Assembly (NCBI GenBank): GCA_014649555.1
Contig: BMTG01000011.1
Span: 186,001-250,000 of the forward strand
Source: Streptomyces globisporus
GTDB taxonomy: Bacteria; Actinomycetota; Actinomycetes; Streptomycetales; Streptomycetaceae
DNA length: 64,000 nucleotides
Direction: 5' to 3'
Shown: positions 42,904-52,485 of the stretch, piece by piece
Position numbering within the stretch: position 1 is the first letter of the stretch
Layout of the letters: the number at the start of each line of letters is the position of its first letter
Made by a program: the position numbers and the translations under genes
Notes under the pieces: generated by a model
Told to the model about the DNA's origin: nothing
What the model saw: the letters and a program-made list of their open reading frames with translations, nothing else
Database searches by the model: none

Positions 42904-44451
42904 CTAGTCCAGGTAGTCGCGGAGCACCTGGGAGCGCGACGGGTGCCGGAGCTTCGACATCGTCTTCGACTCGATCTGGCGGATGCGCTCACGCGTCACG
43001 CCGTAGACCTTGCCGATCTCGTCGAGCGTCTTCGGCTGACCGTCGGTGAGGCCGAAGCGCATGGAGACCACGCCGGCCTCACGCTCGGAGAGCGTGTCGA
43101 GCACCGAGTGGAGCTGCTCCTGGAGGAGCGTGAAGCTGACCGCGTCGGCCGGGACGACCGCCTCGGAGTCCTCGATCAGGTCACCGAACTCGCTGTCGCC
43201 GTCCTCGCCGAGCGGGGTGTGCAGCGAGATCGGCTCGCGGCCGTACTTCTGGACCTCGATGACCTTCTCGGGGGTCATGTCGAGCTCCTTGGCCAGCTCC
43301 TCCGGGGTGGGCTCGCGGCCCAGGTCCTGGAGCATCTGGCGCTGCACACGCGCGAGCTTGTTGATGACCTCGACCATGTGCACCGGGATACGGATGGTGC
43401 GGGCCTGGTCGGCCATCGCGCGGGTGATCGCCTGACGGATCCACCAGGTGGCGTACGTGGAGAACTTGTAGCCCTTGGTGTAGTCGAACTTCTCGACCGC
43501 GCGGATCAGACCGAGGTTGCCCTCCTGGATCAGGTCCAGGAAGAGCATGCCGCGGCCGGTGTAGCGCTTGGCCAGGGAGACCACCAGACGGAGGTTGGCC
43601 TCCAGGAGGTGGTTCTTGGCCCGGCGGCCGTCCTCGGCGATGATCTCCAGCTCGCGCTTGAGCTTCGGGGCAAGCTTGTCGGCGTTCGCCAGCTTGTCCT
43701 CGGCGAAGAGACCGGCCTCGATGCGCTTGGCGAGCTCGACCTCCTGCTCGGCGTTGAGGAGGGGGACCTTGCCGATCTGCTTCAGGTAGTCCTTGACCGG
43801 GTCGGCGGTGGCACCGGCGACGGCGACCTGCTGGGCAGGTGCGTCGTCCTCGTCGTCGTCGGAGAGGACGAAGCCCTTGTTCTCGCCCTCGCCCTCCTCT
43901 TCCTCGCCCTTGCCGGCCTTGACCTCCTCGACCGGCTCATCGCCGTCGAGGAGCTCGTCGTCCTGCTTGCCGGACTTCTTGGCGGCGGTCTTCTTGGCCG
44001 CCGTCTTCTTCACGGCTGTCTTCTTGGCGGCGGTCTTCTTGGCCGCCGCCTTCTTCGCCGGAGCGGCCACGGCGGCGTCGTCGGCCACCGCGTCCGCACT
44101 CTCGGCCGCCGGGGCGGCGGTGGCCGCGACGGTCCTGGTCACGGTGGTCTTCGCCGCGACGGTCTTGGTGGCGGTGCGCTTGACCGGGCTCTTCGCTGCG
44201 ACGCTCTTGCGGGCGCGCTTCGGCGACTCCGCAGCACTGACCATCAGCGTCACACCCTCTTCCTCGAGGATCTGGTTGAGGCTGCGCAGAACGTTCTTCC
44301 ACTGGGTTGGCGGAATCTGGTCAGCCTCGAAGGCCCGACGCACGTCATCGCCGGCGATCTGCCCATCAGCCTTTCCCCGCTCGATGAGCGCCATCACAGA
44401 TTCGGACTCGGCGATCTCCGGCGGGAGCGTACGGGATGTGCTGGCCGACAC
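42904..44451 (-). CDS. hrdB: Principal RNA polymerase sigma factor HrdB
   Basis: A 515-residue group 1 sigma-70. N-terminal region 1.1-like part ([26 protein letters not shown]), then an Ala/Lys-rich histone-like tract (about residues 95-165, [22 protein letters not shown]) and an acidic spacer. Region 1.2 is [21 protein letters not shown], region 2 [55 protein letters not shown], region 4.2 [30 protein letters not shown]. It directs transcription of housekeeping genes. The GTG at 44451 has GAGAGG before it and matches the known HrdB start; the TTG two codons earlier is rejected. Confidence 0.97.
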   Translation of the reverse strand: MSASTSRTLPPEIAESESVMALIERGKADGQIAGDDVRRAFEADQIPPTQWKNVLRSLNQILEEEGVTLMVSAAESPKRARKSVAAKSPVKRTATKTVAAKTTVTRTVAATAAPAAESADAVADDAAVAAPAKKAAAKKTAAKKTAVKKTAAKKTAAKKSGKQDDELLDGDEPVEEVKAGKGEEEEGEGENKGFVLSDDDEDDAPAQQVAVAGATADPVKDYLKQIGKVPLLNAEQEVELAKRIEAGLFAEDKLANADKLAPKLKRELEIIAEDGRRAKNHLLEANLRLVVSLAKRYTGRGMLFLDLIQEGNLGLIRAVEKFDYTKGYKFSTYATWWIRQAITRAMADQARTIRIPVHMVEVINKLARVQRQMLQDLGREPTPEELAKELDMTPEKVIEVQKYGREPISLHTPLGEDGDSEFGDLIEDSEAVVPADAVSFTLLQEQLHSVLDTLSEREAGVVSMRFGLTDGQPKTLDEIGKVYGVTRERIRQIESKTMSKLRHPSRSQVLRDYLD

Positions 44452-44772
44452 GAACAACCTCTCGGAACGATGGAAACGGCTTCCGGCCCTGCCCTGGAAG
44501 GGGCTGGAACCGACGACCGCCGACTGGGGATGTCGTCGACGGCGCGGGCTTGGCCTCAGAACTGAAACAGCGCGCCCCAGGGCTGCTGTATTCCTTCCGC
44601 TGCGCTCACCTCTTAAGTCATCGCGCTGCTTCGAGGAGTGTTACGGCCAATCCGCGTGGCCCGAGTCACACCCCATTTGCGGCGTACGGGACCAAAGGTT
44701 GCATCCCCTTCCATTGTGCCGCCGAACCCGTACGGCCCGGCGGCATCGGGCCCGCGGTCTCGCCGCCCCGGG
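44452..44772. promoter_or_regulatory. 321-base hrdB upstream region
   Basis: No gene. It carries the hrdB promoter(s) and the end of the whiH transcript. A weak hairpin (GGCCCG 44734-44739 with CGGGCC 44747-44752) may terminate whiH. I looked for the SigR-type GGAAT-N18-GTT on the reverse strand: GGAAT is present but GTT falls three bases too far, so I do not call it. Confidence 0.4.
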
Positions 44773-45660
44773 TCAGTGCTCGCGCGGCGCGGGAACCACT
44801 CGTTCGACGTCGGGATGGACGACGAGCAGGTGACGCATGGCGGTCTCGGCGGCCCCGGCATCGCCCGACGCCAGGGCGTCGGCGATACGTGCGTGGTGGG
44901 CGAGCGAGGTCTCGCCGGGACGGTCACAGCCGGTGACAGGACCGCCGGAGACATGGAGGGCGGCCGAGACGATGCCGGAAAGGTGTTCGAGCATCCGGTT
45001 GCCCGCGGCCTGGATGAGCAGCGCATGGAACTCGGCGTCGGCGCGGGAGAACGTGATCGCGTCCCCCTGCCCCATCGCGTGCCCCATGATCTCGACCATG
45101 TCGGAGAGCCGCTGCTGAATGTCGTCCCGGCCGTGCCCGGCCGCGAGGCGGGCCGCGAGCGGCTCGATGGTCCAGCGCAGCTCGGCCAGCTCACGGCGCT
45201 GGTCGTCCCGCTGCGGACCGAAGGCGCGCCATTCGATGATGTCGGGATCCAGCAGGTTCCAGTCGCTGACCGGGCGGACCCGCGTCCCCACATTGGGACG
45301 CGCGCTGACCAGTCCCTTGGCTTCGAGGACGCGCAGGGATTCGCGGACGACGGTGCGGGAGACCTCGAACCGCTGGCCGATCTCCTCGGGCACGAGGGGG
45401 CGGTCCGCGCCGAGGTCACCGGAAACGATCATCTGGCCCAGCTGCTGGACGAGTTGGCCGTGGAGACCGCGCCCCCGGCTGGCCGAGCCCCGTCGGCTCA
45501 CCCGTCCCAGCTCGGAATCGGCGCCGCCCCAGGACCGGGTCGCGGCACGCTCGCCGGCCGGCGCCTCCGGATAGGGATAGCGGTCGAGTTCGCCCGAGCC
45601 GGCCAGGCCGGAATCGGCGGTGCGGGCGGCGGTCATCATGGTGTGCGCAAGGGTACTCAC
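44773..45660 (-). CDS. whiH: WhiH, GntR-family sporulation regulator
   Basis: A 295-residue regulator required in Streptomyces aerial hyphae for sporulation septation. A polar N-terminal extension (about 1-62) precedes the winged helix (LVPEEIGQRFEVSRTVVRESLRVLEAKGLVSARPNVGTRV, about 87-127) and a helical FCD effector domain (ending HLLVVHPDVERVV). Position immediately upstream of hrdB and the N-terminus STLAHTMMTAAR are as I recall for whiH. The start is a GTG at 45660. A sigma-WhiG-type promoter sits directly in front of it. Confidence 0.92.
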   Translation of the reverse strand: MSTLAHTMMTAARTADSGLAGSGELDRYPYPEAPAGERAATRSWGGADSELGRVSRRGSASRGRGLHGQLVQQLGQMIVSGDLGADRPLVPEEIGQRFEVSRTVVRESLRVLEAKGLVSARPNVGTRVRPVSDWNLLDPDIIEWRAFGPQRDDQRRELAELRWTIEPLAARLAAGHGRDDIQQRLSDMVEIMGHAMGQGDAITFSRADAEFHALLIQAAGNRMLEHLSGIVSAALHVSGGPVTGCDRPGETSLAHHARIADALASGDAGAAETAMRHLLVVHPDVERVVPAPREH

Positions 45661-45667
45661 GCATCCT

Positions 45668-45695
45668 TTGTCGGCGCGGCTCGCTCACCCCTTGA
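45668..45695 (-). promoter_or_regulatory. Sigma-WhiG-type promoter of whiH
   Basis: On the reverse strand TCAA (45692-45695) is followed after 16 bases by GCCGACAA (45668-45675). The sigma-WhiG consensus is TAAA-N15/16-GCCGATAA; here the -10 matches 7 of 8 positions and the -35 3 of 4. whiH is known to depend on whiG in S. coelicolor. The predicted transcript start falls at about the whiH start codon, so the message may be leaderless. Confidence 0.75.
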
Positions 45696-45820
45696 GGTCT
45701 TTGGTGAAAAGCACACGAAAGGGTGATCGGCACCCACTCCGCAATTGACGCCATATCCGCACAAACCCGTCATTTTTCAGGGAGTTGCAGACCCCTCTCC
45801 CCGGCGCGGAGCGGCGGCGA

Positions 45821-47554
45821 TCACCAACGCGCCTTTCCTCGAAGGCTGGTGAACAGATACGCGCAGATCAGGGCCGACAACGACAGGGTGAGCGCGGTCC
45901 CGACGGGCTGCGCCACCACCCGCGCGACGGCGAGGATCCAGTGGTCCGCCTGCTGCGGCAGCTGCCACCCGGCCAGTTCCCGCAGCCGGCCCGGGAGCCC
46001 GGCGACCGAACGCGCGGACGGCACCGCGAAGATCTTCTGCACCAGCGGAACGACGAGCACCGGTACGGCCAGCACCGCGGCGATACCCGCACCGGCCACC
46101 CGGAAGACGCCGGCGGCCAGCAGCCCCGCCCAGGCGCAGCCGACCGTCAGACCGGCCCAACTAGCGCCCAGCGCGAAGGCGTTCGAAGGGATCTCGATCA
46201 AGTCCGGTCCGTACACGAGCCGGAGGCTCTGCGCTCCGCCCACCACGGCGAGGGCCGCGAGCATCAGGGCGAAGCCCGCGGTCACGGTGAGCTTGGCCAG
46301 CAGCAGCCCGAGCCTCCGGGGCACGGTGCCTCGAGCGGCGGCGAGCGCGGGATAGCGGAACTCGTCCCCGAAGGACAGCGCCCCGAGCAGACCAGCGCCG
46401 AGCGCGGCGGGAGGCAGCGGCAGCAGAGCGGGCCAGGCGGCGAGCACGCGGGGAAGGGCGGTGCCGTCGGTACGGGCGAGCAGGACGGACATCGCGGCCG
46501 ACACGACCAGAACGGCCGCCATGATCATGGTCGTTGCCCGGACGCCGAGGGAGCGTCGCAGTTCGTACCGGAGCGGGCGCAGCGGGCCGCGCGCGGGCCG
46601 CACCCGGATCGGGGGCGGCAACTCGGAGAGGGCGGCGGCCGCGTCGTCCCGCTCCGCTCCCCCGGGCGCCGGGTCGGCGGGGCCGGTGTCGCCGATCTCG
46701 TCGGCGAGCCGGTGGACGGGGACGCCGTGCCGGTAGGCGGTGTCGCCGATCTCCGCGCAGTTGCTGCCGTACACCGTCAGCCGGCCGCCCACCTCCTCGA
46801 CCACCTCGACGGAGCGCTGCGCCGCTCGGGCCTCCCGGCTGACCACGGCCGCCAGCCGGGCCGCGTGCGGGGTGCGGACGGCGACGCGGGCCCGGAGCCG
46901 GGTACGGGCGAAGTCCGCGACGTCCTGGTCGGCGACGAGACGCCCGCCGCCGATGGTGACGACGCGATCGGCGGTGCGGGCCGCCTCCTTGGGGTCGCCG
47001 GTGGTGTAGAGGACCGTGCCGCCCTGGGCCGCGTGCGCGCGCAGCAGCCCGTACAGCCAGCTGTTCTCCCGTGGGGACAGGCCGTCCGCCGGTTCGTCCA
47101 GGATCAGGGTGTGCGGGTCTCCCAGCAGCGCGGAGGCGAGGCCGAGGCGGCGGTCCATCCCCACCGACAGGGTCCCCAGGCGCTGGTCCCCGAGCCCGGC
47201 GAGACCGACGACCTCCAGCACCTCGTCGGCCCGCGTGGCGGGCACGCCGGCGGCCGCGCAGAGCATCCGGAGCTGGCCCCGGGCGGTCCGGGAGGGATGG
47301 CCCGGTACGTCGCCGAGCAGCACGCCCACTTCCCGTGCCGGGTGGGCGATGCGGTGCAGCGGCCGCCCCCGGAAGTAGGCAACGCCCCGCCCGGCGTCCA
47401 GTTCGAGCATCAGCCGCAGGGCCGTGGTCCTGCCCGAGCCGGGGGCGCCCAGCAGGGCCGTGACCCGGCCGGGAGGAGCCTCGAAGGTCAGATCGTTCAC
47501 GGCGGGCGGAGCGTCGCGACGGGGGGTGCTGGTGAGTCCGATGGCCTGAAGCAT
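45821..47554 (-). CDS. ABC transporter with ATPase and membrane domains in one chain
   Basis: A 577-residue fusion: ATP-binding domain about 1-215 followed by a region of about six membrane helices (about 340-575), the ABC-2 type layout with ATPase first. Walker A reads GAPGSGRTT with Arg in place of the invariant Lys (codon 47429-47431); the signature is LSVGM rather than LSGGQ; Walker B is LILDEPADGL and intact. Substrate unknown; such proteins may export peptides or act in stress. The changes suggest weak or altered ATP hydrolysis. The ATG at 47554 is 145 bases after the Nudix gene. Downstream of it lies divergent whiH. Confidence 0.82.
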   Translation of the reverse strand: MLQAIGLTSTPRRDAPPAVNDLTFEAPPGRVTALLGAPGSGRTTALRLMLELDAGRGVAYFRGRPLHRIAHPAREVGVLLGDVPGHPSRTARGQLRMLCAAAGVPATRADEVLEVVGLAGLGDQRLGTLSVGMDRRLGLASALLGDPHTLILDEPADGLSPRENSWLYGLLRAHAAQGGTVLYTTGDPKEAARTADRVVTIGGGRLVADQDVADFARTRLRARVAVRTPHAARLAAVVSREARAAQRSVEVVEEVGGRLTVYGSNCAEIGDTAYRHGVPVHRLADEIGDTGPADPAPGGAERDDAAAALSELPPPIRVRPARGPLRPLRYELRRSLGVRATTMIMAAVLVVSAAMSVLLARTDGTALPRVLAAWPALLPLPPAALGAGLLGALSFGDEFRYPALAAARGTVPRRLGLLLAKLTVTAGFALMLAALAVVGGAQSLRLVYGPDLIEIPSNAFALGASWAGLTVGCAWAGLLAAGVFRVAGAGIAAVLAVPVLVVPLVQKIFAVPSARSVAGLPGRLRELAGWQLPQQADHWILAVARVVAQPVGTALTLSLSALICAYLFTSLRGKARW

Positions 47555-47699
47555 CGCTTCTCTCGCGTCTCTCGCGGACGGTGAGACCGCTCGGCGGCAA
47601 GGGGGTACCGCAGCAACATAACGCGATATTTCAGACTTTTGGCGCAGGATCGGGTTGACGGGCGTTCCGCGGGACCGACTCGGGGGAACGCCCGGGGAC

Positions 47700-48458
47700 T
47701 CAGACCTCGGGGCGCAGCATCGGCGGGTTGAGCACTGTGGCCGCCCCGGCCCGGAAGAGCTGCGCGGGCCGTCCGCCCTGCCGTGTGGTCGTCCCGCCGG
47801 ACGGCACCAGGAATCCCGGCGTCCCGGTGACCTTGCGGTGGAAGTTACGGGGATCGAGGACCACGCCCCACACCGCTTCGTACACCCGGCGCAGCTCGCC
47901 GACCGTGAACTCGGGCGGGCAGAACGCCGTGGCCAGCGAGGAGTATTCGATCTTGGAGCGGGCCCGCTCCACCCCGTCGGCCAGGATCCGCGCGTGATCG
48001 AAGGCCAGGGGCGCCGCCTGCTCGCCCTCCCGCCCGGTGCCGGGGTGCAGCAGATCCTCGACCGGCGCCCAGCGCGCACTGTTGGCGTCGCCGCCGGCCC
48101 GGGGCGCGGGCAGGTCCGGTGCGAGGGCGAGGTGGGCGACGCTGACCACCCGCATCCGAGGGTCGCGCGCCGGGTCGCCGTAGGTGGCCAGCTGCTCCAG
48201 ATGTGCGCCGTTACCCACGGCCGGTTTCGCCGGATCGTGCGCGCAGAGGCCGGTTTCCTCGACGAGCTCGCGCGCTGCCGCGGAGCCCAGGTCCTCGTCC
48301 AGCCTGACGAAACCCCCGGGCAGCGCCCATCGGCCCTGGAACGGGGTCTCTCCGCGACGGACGACCAGCGCACAGAGCGCGTGACGGCGCACCGTGAGCA
48401 CGACCAGGTCGACGGTGACTGCGAAGGGCGGGAACGTCGACGGGTCGTAGGGCGGCAT
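47700..48458 (-). CDS. NrtR-like Nudix-domain transcriptional regulator
   Basis: A 252-residue protein. The N-terminal Nudix domain holds an intact Nudix box G-x5-E-x7-REL-x-EE-x-G-L (GFVRLDED...RELVEETGL, about residues 49-71). The C-terminal winged helix-turn-helix (KIEYSSLATAFCPPEFTVGELRRVYEAVWGVVLDPRNFHRKVT) is typical of NrtR, which regulates NAD or ADP-ribose/xylose-related genes by binding ADP-ribose derivatives. No NAD genes adjoin it. The sequence in front (TATGAT -10 with an inverted repeat) suggests a leaderless, self-regulated transcript. Confidence 0.85.
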   Translation of the reverse strand: MPPYDPSTFPPFAVTVDLVVLTVRRHALCALVVRRGETPFQGRWALPGGFVRLDEDLGSAAARELVEETGLCAHDPAKPAVGNGAHLEQLATYGDPARDPRMRVVSVAHLALAPDLPAPRAGGDANSARWAPVEDLLHPGTGREGEQAAPLAFDHARILADGVERARSKIEYSSLATAFCPPEFTVGELRRVYEAVWGVVLDPRNFHRKVTGTPGFLVPSGGTTTRQGGRPAQLFRAGAATVLNPPMLRPEV

Positions 48459-48464
48459 GCCGCG

Positions 48465-48487
48465 ATCATAGTCGTCTGCCTGACGAT
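48465..48487 (-). promoter_or_regulatory. Probable leaderless promoter with embedded operator for the NrtR-like gene
   Basis: On the reverse strand TATGAT (48465-48470) is a good -10 whose transcript start would fall on the ATG at 48458; no ribosome binding site exists. Immediately upstream TCGTC-N5-GACGA (48472-48486) is an inverted repeat between -10 and -35, where a repressor would act. No convincing -35 is seen. Confidence 0.6.
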
Positions 48488-48593
48488 AAACACTCCCTTC
48501 AGCATGCTCGTGATCAGTCCGGGTGCCACCGTTCCGGGATGACCGGGGTGGGGAGCACCACGGCGTGGCAGGAACGGCCCGTCGACGGGACGG

Positions 48594-49988
48594 TCAGTCA
48601 TGCCGCCGTGCCGTGCTGCCGCGTCGGCCGTACCGCCGGGCCTCGTGCGTCCGCCGCCCGGCCGCCGGGACCCGGGGACGGGTCGAGCCGGGTGACGCCT
48701 TGTGCCGCTCGGCGCCCGGAGGCCGGAGAGCGCGCGCCCGCCGCCGTCCCCCCTGGGGCAGCGGGCGGATCTTGCGGACGCGCAGAGGGGTGGCACCCCG
48801 GTCGGTGGCGGACCCCGCCACCGCCTCTCCCGATCCGGCGTCGGCGCCCGGCTGCTCCTCGTCGGCGTCGGCCGCCTCCCGCAGACAACGGCGCAGGGCC
48901 TCCGGATCGAGCCCTTCGTTGCAGGCCCGGTGCAGCAGTTGGGCGAACGTGTAGTCCGGATCGGCGCGCAGCGCCAGCGACAGGGCGACCCGGGCGCCCG
49001 GCTCGTCGCCCGTGGACCAGGAGACCCAGCCGGCCAGGGTGAGCGGAGCTGCGGCGTGCTCCCCGTACGGTCCGACGCAGCGCCGTGCCAGCGTCCGCCA
49101 CAACCGCAGGGCGGACTGGGCTTCCGGCCCCTCCATCCAGGCTGCGGCCTTGTCCCGGGTCTCGCGGTCCTGGAGCCCGAGGATGACGGCGGCGGCCTCG
49201 TCGGAACTGATCACCTGGTCGTCCCCGGCGTCCGAGAGCGCGGGTGGCGCGGGCTGTGCCTCCTCGATCCGGTCCATGAGCCTGCGCGCCAGCCCGAGGG
49301 TCTCCGTCGCGACCTCCCGCCTGGCCCGCTCGTCGAGAAGCCTCGGCAGCAGCGCGGGTCCGGCCGTGTCCAGGGCCTTCTCCTGCGCCCGCACGGCTGC
49401 TGGTGTCCGCCAGGGCTGGAGCCGTGCCTCCATGTCGCGCAGCGTGCCCCGCACATGGACGCCCGCGTAGGTGGCGGCCGCGGCCATCACCGTCGTACCG
49501 GGCATGGCCAGGGGATTTCCCTGGTCGGGGCAGCACCGCGGGTCGGGACAGCAGTAGGACCAGTAACGGCCGTCGGAGATGCAGAGCGCTTCGAGGACGG
49601 GGACGTCGAGCGCCCCGCACGCTGTCCGTAGACGTTGCGCGAACGGCCTGAGCCGCTCCATGGTCAGCCGGGCGCTCGAACCGTCCGGCGAGTCCTGGCA
49701 GAGGAAGATCACGATCGCGTCGGGTCGCCCTTCGCGACGCTCGCTCCCCGAGACCAGGCACTCCGCCAGCTGGTCGGCGACCGGCCCCCATTCGCCGGGC
49801 GCCTGCGGAATTCCGAGGCGGAGCCGGCCGCCGAAACGGCCCTGGCCGCCGTGCAGGGCCACCATCACGACGCTGTCGTTGGGGTAGAAGCCCATGAGAT
49901 AGGGGAGGGCGTCGGCGAGGTCGGCGGGGCCGCGCAGGGTGATCTGCTGCTCCCCGGCGGGGCCGGTGGATTCGTGGTGCTTGTTCAT
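48594..49988 (-). CDS. DUF4192 family protein
   Basis: A 464-residue protein matching DUF4192 ([32 protein letters not shown] at the N-terminus). A cysteine-rich segment ([15 protein letters not shown], about residue 147) may bind metal. The middle is helical (residues about 190-380); the last about 80 residues are Arg/Pro-rich and disordered. Function is unknown; it is widespread in actinobacteria. It is divergent from the RecQ-PRTase gene across a 110-base gap carrying a palindrome of two DnaA boxes. Confidence 0.82.
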   Translation of the reverse strand: MNKHHESTGPAGEQQITLRGPADLADALPYLMGFYPNDSVVMVALHGGQGRFGGRLRLGIPQAPGEWGPVADQLAECLVSGSERREGRPDAIVIFLCQDSPDGSSARLTMERLRPFAQRLRTACGALDVPVLEALCISDGRYWSYCCPDPRCCPDQGNPLAMPGTTVMAAAATYAGVHVRGTLRDMEARLQPWRTPAAVRAQEKALDTAGPALLPRLLDERARREVATETLGLARRLMDRIEEAQPAPPALSDAGDDQVISSDEAAAVILGLQDRETRDKAAAWMEGPEAQSALRLWRTLARRCVGPYGEHAAAPLTLAGWVSWSTGDEPGARVALSLALRADPDYTFAQLLHRACNEGLDPEALRRCLREAADADEEQPGADAGSGEAVAGSATDRGATPLRVRKIRPLPQGGRRRARALRPPGAERHKASPGSTRPRVPAAGRRTHEARRYGRRGSTARRHD

Positions 49989-50025
49989 GGCTCGACGGTC
50001 CCGCGAGCCGCCGAATCCCGCGACC

Positions 50026-50049
50026 CCTGTGGATAACGTTATCCACAGG
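50026..50049. promoter_or_regulatory. Perfect 24-base palindrome containing two inverted DnaA boxes
   Basis: TGTGGATAA (50028-50036) and TTATCCACA (50039-50047) face each other across CG, embedded in a palindrome extending to CC/GG on each side. TTATCCACA is the strong consensus DnaA box. It lies 38 bases upstream of the DUF4192 start and 50 bases upstream of the helicase start, so it sits over or beside both promoters. Confidence 0.75.
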
Positions 50050-50098
50050 CTCGCGCCGTCGTTCGCGGTTTGTCGTAGTCATCGGGTTGCATGGGGGC

Positions 50099-52270
50099 AT
50101 GACCAACGCAGACCGTGCAGCGCTCAGGGCTTCGGCCGACTCCGTCCTCGCCCGCCTGGTGGGCGACGACAGCGGTACGGCCGTGCTGCGCGAGGACCAG
50201 TGGGTGGCCATCGAGGCACTCGTCGCCGACAAGCGCAGGGCTCTGGTCGTGCAGCGCACCGGCTGGGGCAAGTCCGCCGTCTACTTCGTGGCGACCTCGC
50301 TGCTCCGCGCCCAGGGCAGCGGCCCGACCGTGATCGTCTCACCGCTGCTGGCGCTGATGCGCAACCAGGTCGCGGCGGCGGCCCGGGCCGGAATCAGCGC
50401 CCGCACGATCAATTCGTCCAACACCGAGGAGTGGGAGAGCGTCCAGGCCGAGGTGGCGGCGGGCGAGGTCGACGTCCTGCTGGTGAGCCCCGAGCGGCTC
50501 AACAACCCCGACTTCCGCGACCAGGTGCTGCCGAAGCTCGCGGCGGCGACCGGGCTCCTGGTGGTCGACGAGGCCCACTGCATCTCCGACTGGGGACACG
50601 ATTTCCGGCCCGACTACCGGCGGCTGCGGACCATGCTCGCCGATCTGCCGACCGGGGTCCCGGTGCTCGCCACCACCGCCACGGCCAACGCCCGGGTGAC
50701 CGCGGACGTCGCGGAGCAGCTGGGCACCGGCGCGGGCACGGACGCGCTGGTCCTGCGGGGGCCGCTCGACCGGGAGAGCCTGAGCCTGAGCGTGCTGCAA
50801 CTCCCCCACGCCGCGCACCGGCTGGCCTGGCTGGGCGACCATCTCGGCGAGCTTCCCGGCTCCGGAATCATCTACACGCTGACCGTGGCGGCGGCCGAGG
50901 AGATCACCGCCTATCTGCGCCAGAACGGGCACGCGGTGGCCTCGTACACCGGGCGGACCGAGAACGCCGACCGGCAGCAGGCCGAGGACGACCTCCTCGC
51001 GAACCGGGTCAAGGCCCTGGTCGCCACGTCCGCGCTGGGCATGGGATTCGACAAGCCCGACCTCGGCTTCGTCGTGCACCTGGGCTCGCCCTCCTCCCCC
51101 ATCGCCTACTACCAGCAGGTCGGGCGTGCGGGGCGCGGTGTGGAGCACGCCGAGGTGCTGCTGCTCCCGGGCAAGGAGGACGAGGCGATCTGGCAGTATT
51201 TCGCCTCCGTCGCCTTCCCTCCCGAGGAGCAGGTGCGGCGCACCCTGGACGTGCTGGCCCAGGCGGAACGGCCGGTCTCGCTCCCCGCGCTGGAGCCCCT
51301 GGTCGATCTGCGCCGGACCCGGCTGGAGACGATGCTCAAGGTGCTGGACGTCGACGGTGCGGTGAAGCGCGTCAAGGGCGGCTGGATCTCCACGGGCGCC
51401 CCTTGGGTCTACGACGCCGAGCGTTACGCCTGGGTCGCCCGGCAGCGGGAGGCCGAGCAGCAGGCGATGCGCGACTACGCCTCGACGACGGCGTGCCGCA
51501 TGGAGTTCCTGCGGCTGCGTCTGGACGACGAGGAGGCCGCGCCCTGCGGACGCTGTGACAACTGTGCGGGCGCCCGCTTCGACGACAAGGTCTCCACCGC
51601 GGCCCTGGACGGCGCGCGCCACGAGCTGGGCCGGCCCGGTGTCGAGGTGGATCCCCGCAAGATGTGGCCCACCGGCCTGCCCGCGGTGGGCATCGATCTC
51701 AAGGGACGTATCCCCGCAGGCGAACTGTCCTTCGCCGGCCGGGCGCTGGGCCGGCTCTCCGACATCGGCTGGGGCAACCGGCTGCGCCCGATGCTGGCGG
51801 CGCAGGCTCCGGACGCTCCGGTGCCGGACGATGTCACGGACGCCGTGGTCACCGTGCTCGCCGACTGGGCGAAGGGGCCGGGCGGTTGGGCCTCCGGATC
51901 GGCGGACGCGGCTCCCCGGCCGGTCGGTGTGGTGACCGTCGCCTCACGCCGCAGGCCGCAACTGGTCCAGTCGCTCGGCCGGCGCATCTCCGAGATCGGC
52001 CGGATGCCCCTGCTCGGAACGGTCTCCTACGCGCCGGGCTCCGAGGAGGTGCGGATGTCCCAGACCAACAGCGCGCAGCGGGTGCGGGCGTTGCACGAGA
52101 CCCTGGTCGTGGAGCCGGATCTGGCGGCGGCGTTGGCGGCGGCCGACGGCCCCGTTCTGCTGGTGGACGATCTGTCGGACACCGGCTGGACCCTGGCCGT
52201 GGCGGGACGCCTGCTGCGGCGGGCCGGAGCCCAGGGGGTGTTTCCGCTGGTCCTCGCGGTTCAGGGGTGA
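50099..52270 (+). CDS. recQ: RecQ-family DNA helicase with C-terminal phosphoribosyltransferase-like domain
   Basis: A 723-residue protein. Helicase domain 1 has Walker A TGWGKS (54-59), DEAH (157-160) and [14 protein letters not shown], a RecQ hallmark; domain 2 includes [19 protein letters not shown] and [10 protein letters not shown] RecQ-type zinc site is formed by cysteines near CGRCDNCAG (about residue 485). The last about 120 residues are a PRTase-like fold with [13 protein letters not shown] (686-698), the PRPP-binding loop. It probably acts in recombination or replication-fork repair. Start at ATG 50099; ribosome binding site is poor. Confidence 0.87.
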   Translation: MTNADRAALRASADSVLARLVGDDSGTAVLREDQWVAIEALVADKRRALVVQRTGWGKSAVYFVATSLLRAQGSGPTVIVSPLLALMRNQVAAAARAGISARTINSSNTEEWESVQAEVAAGEVDVLLVSPERLNNPDFRDQVLPKLAAATGLLVVDEAHCISDWGHDFRPDYRRLRTMLADLPTGVPVLATTATANARVTADVAEQLGTGAGTDALVLRGPLDRESLSLSVLQLPHAAHRLAWLGDHLGELPGSGIIYTLTVAAAEEITAYLRQNGHAVASYTGRTENADRQQAEDDLLANRVKALVATSALGMGFDKPDLGFVVHLGSPSSPIAYYQQVGRAGRGVEHAEVLLLPGKEDEAIWQYFASVAFPPEEQVRRTLDVLAQAERPVSLPALEPLVDLRRTRLETMLKVLDVDGAVKRVKGGWISTGAPWVYDAERYAWVARQREAEQQAMRDYASTTACRMEFLRLRLDDEEAAPCGRCDNCAGARFDDKVSTAALDGARHELGRPGVEVDPRKMWPTGLPAVGIDLKGRIPAGELSFAGRALGRLSDIGWGNRLRPMLAAQAPDAPVPDDVTDAVVTVLADWAKGPGGWASGSADAAPRPVGVVTVASRRRPQLVQSLGRRISEIGRMPLLGTVSYAPGSEEVRMSQTNSAQRVRALHETLVVEPDLAAALAAADGPVLLVDDLSDTGWTLAVAGRLLRRAGAQGVFPLVLAVQG

Positions 52271-52485
52271 CAGGAGGAGTCATCCCGGGCGGGTCTGGGC
52301 AGGGATATCAGTGTCATTCCGGCTGATTCCCGTCAGCAGCAGTAATTGCTCGTTGCCGCCTGCCGGTGGGCCAGGGAGAATTGGGAGCGCCCCCGCACAG
52401 TTCTCGTCGGGCCCGGAAGGGCTGTGCCGCGGCGCGCCCTCACTCGACCCTGCCCGCACCGTGGGCGCGTAGCGAAGGGAGGACC

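Noticed and set aside
44560-44620. SigR-type promoter for hrdB
   Set aside because: GGAAT is present on the reverse strand but GTT is 21 bases away rather than 18-19.
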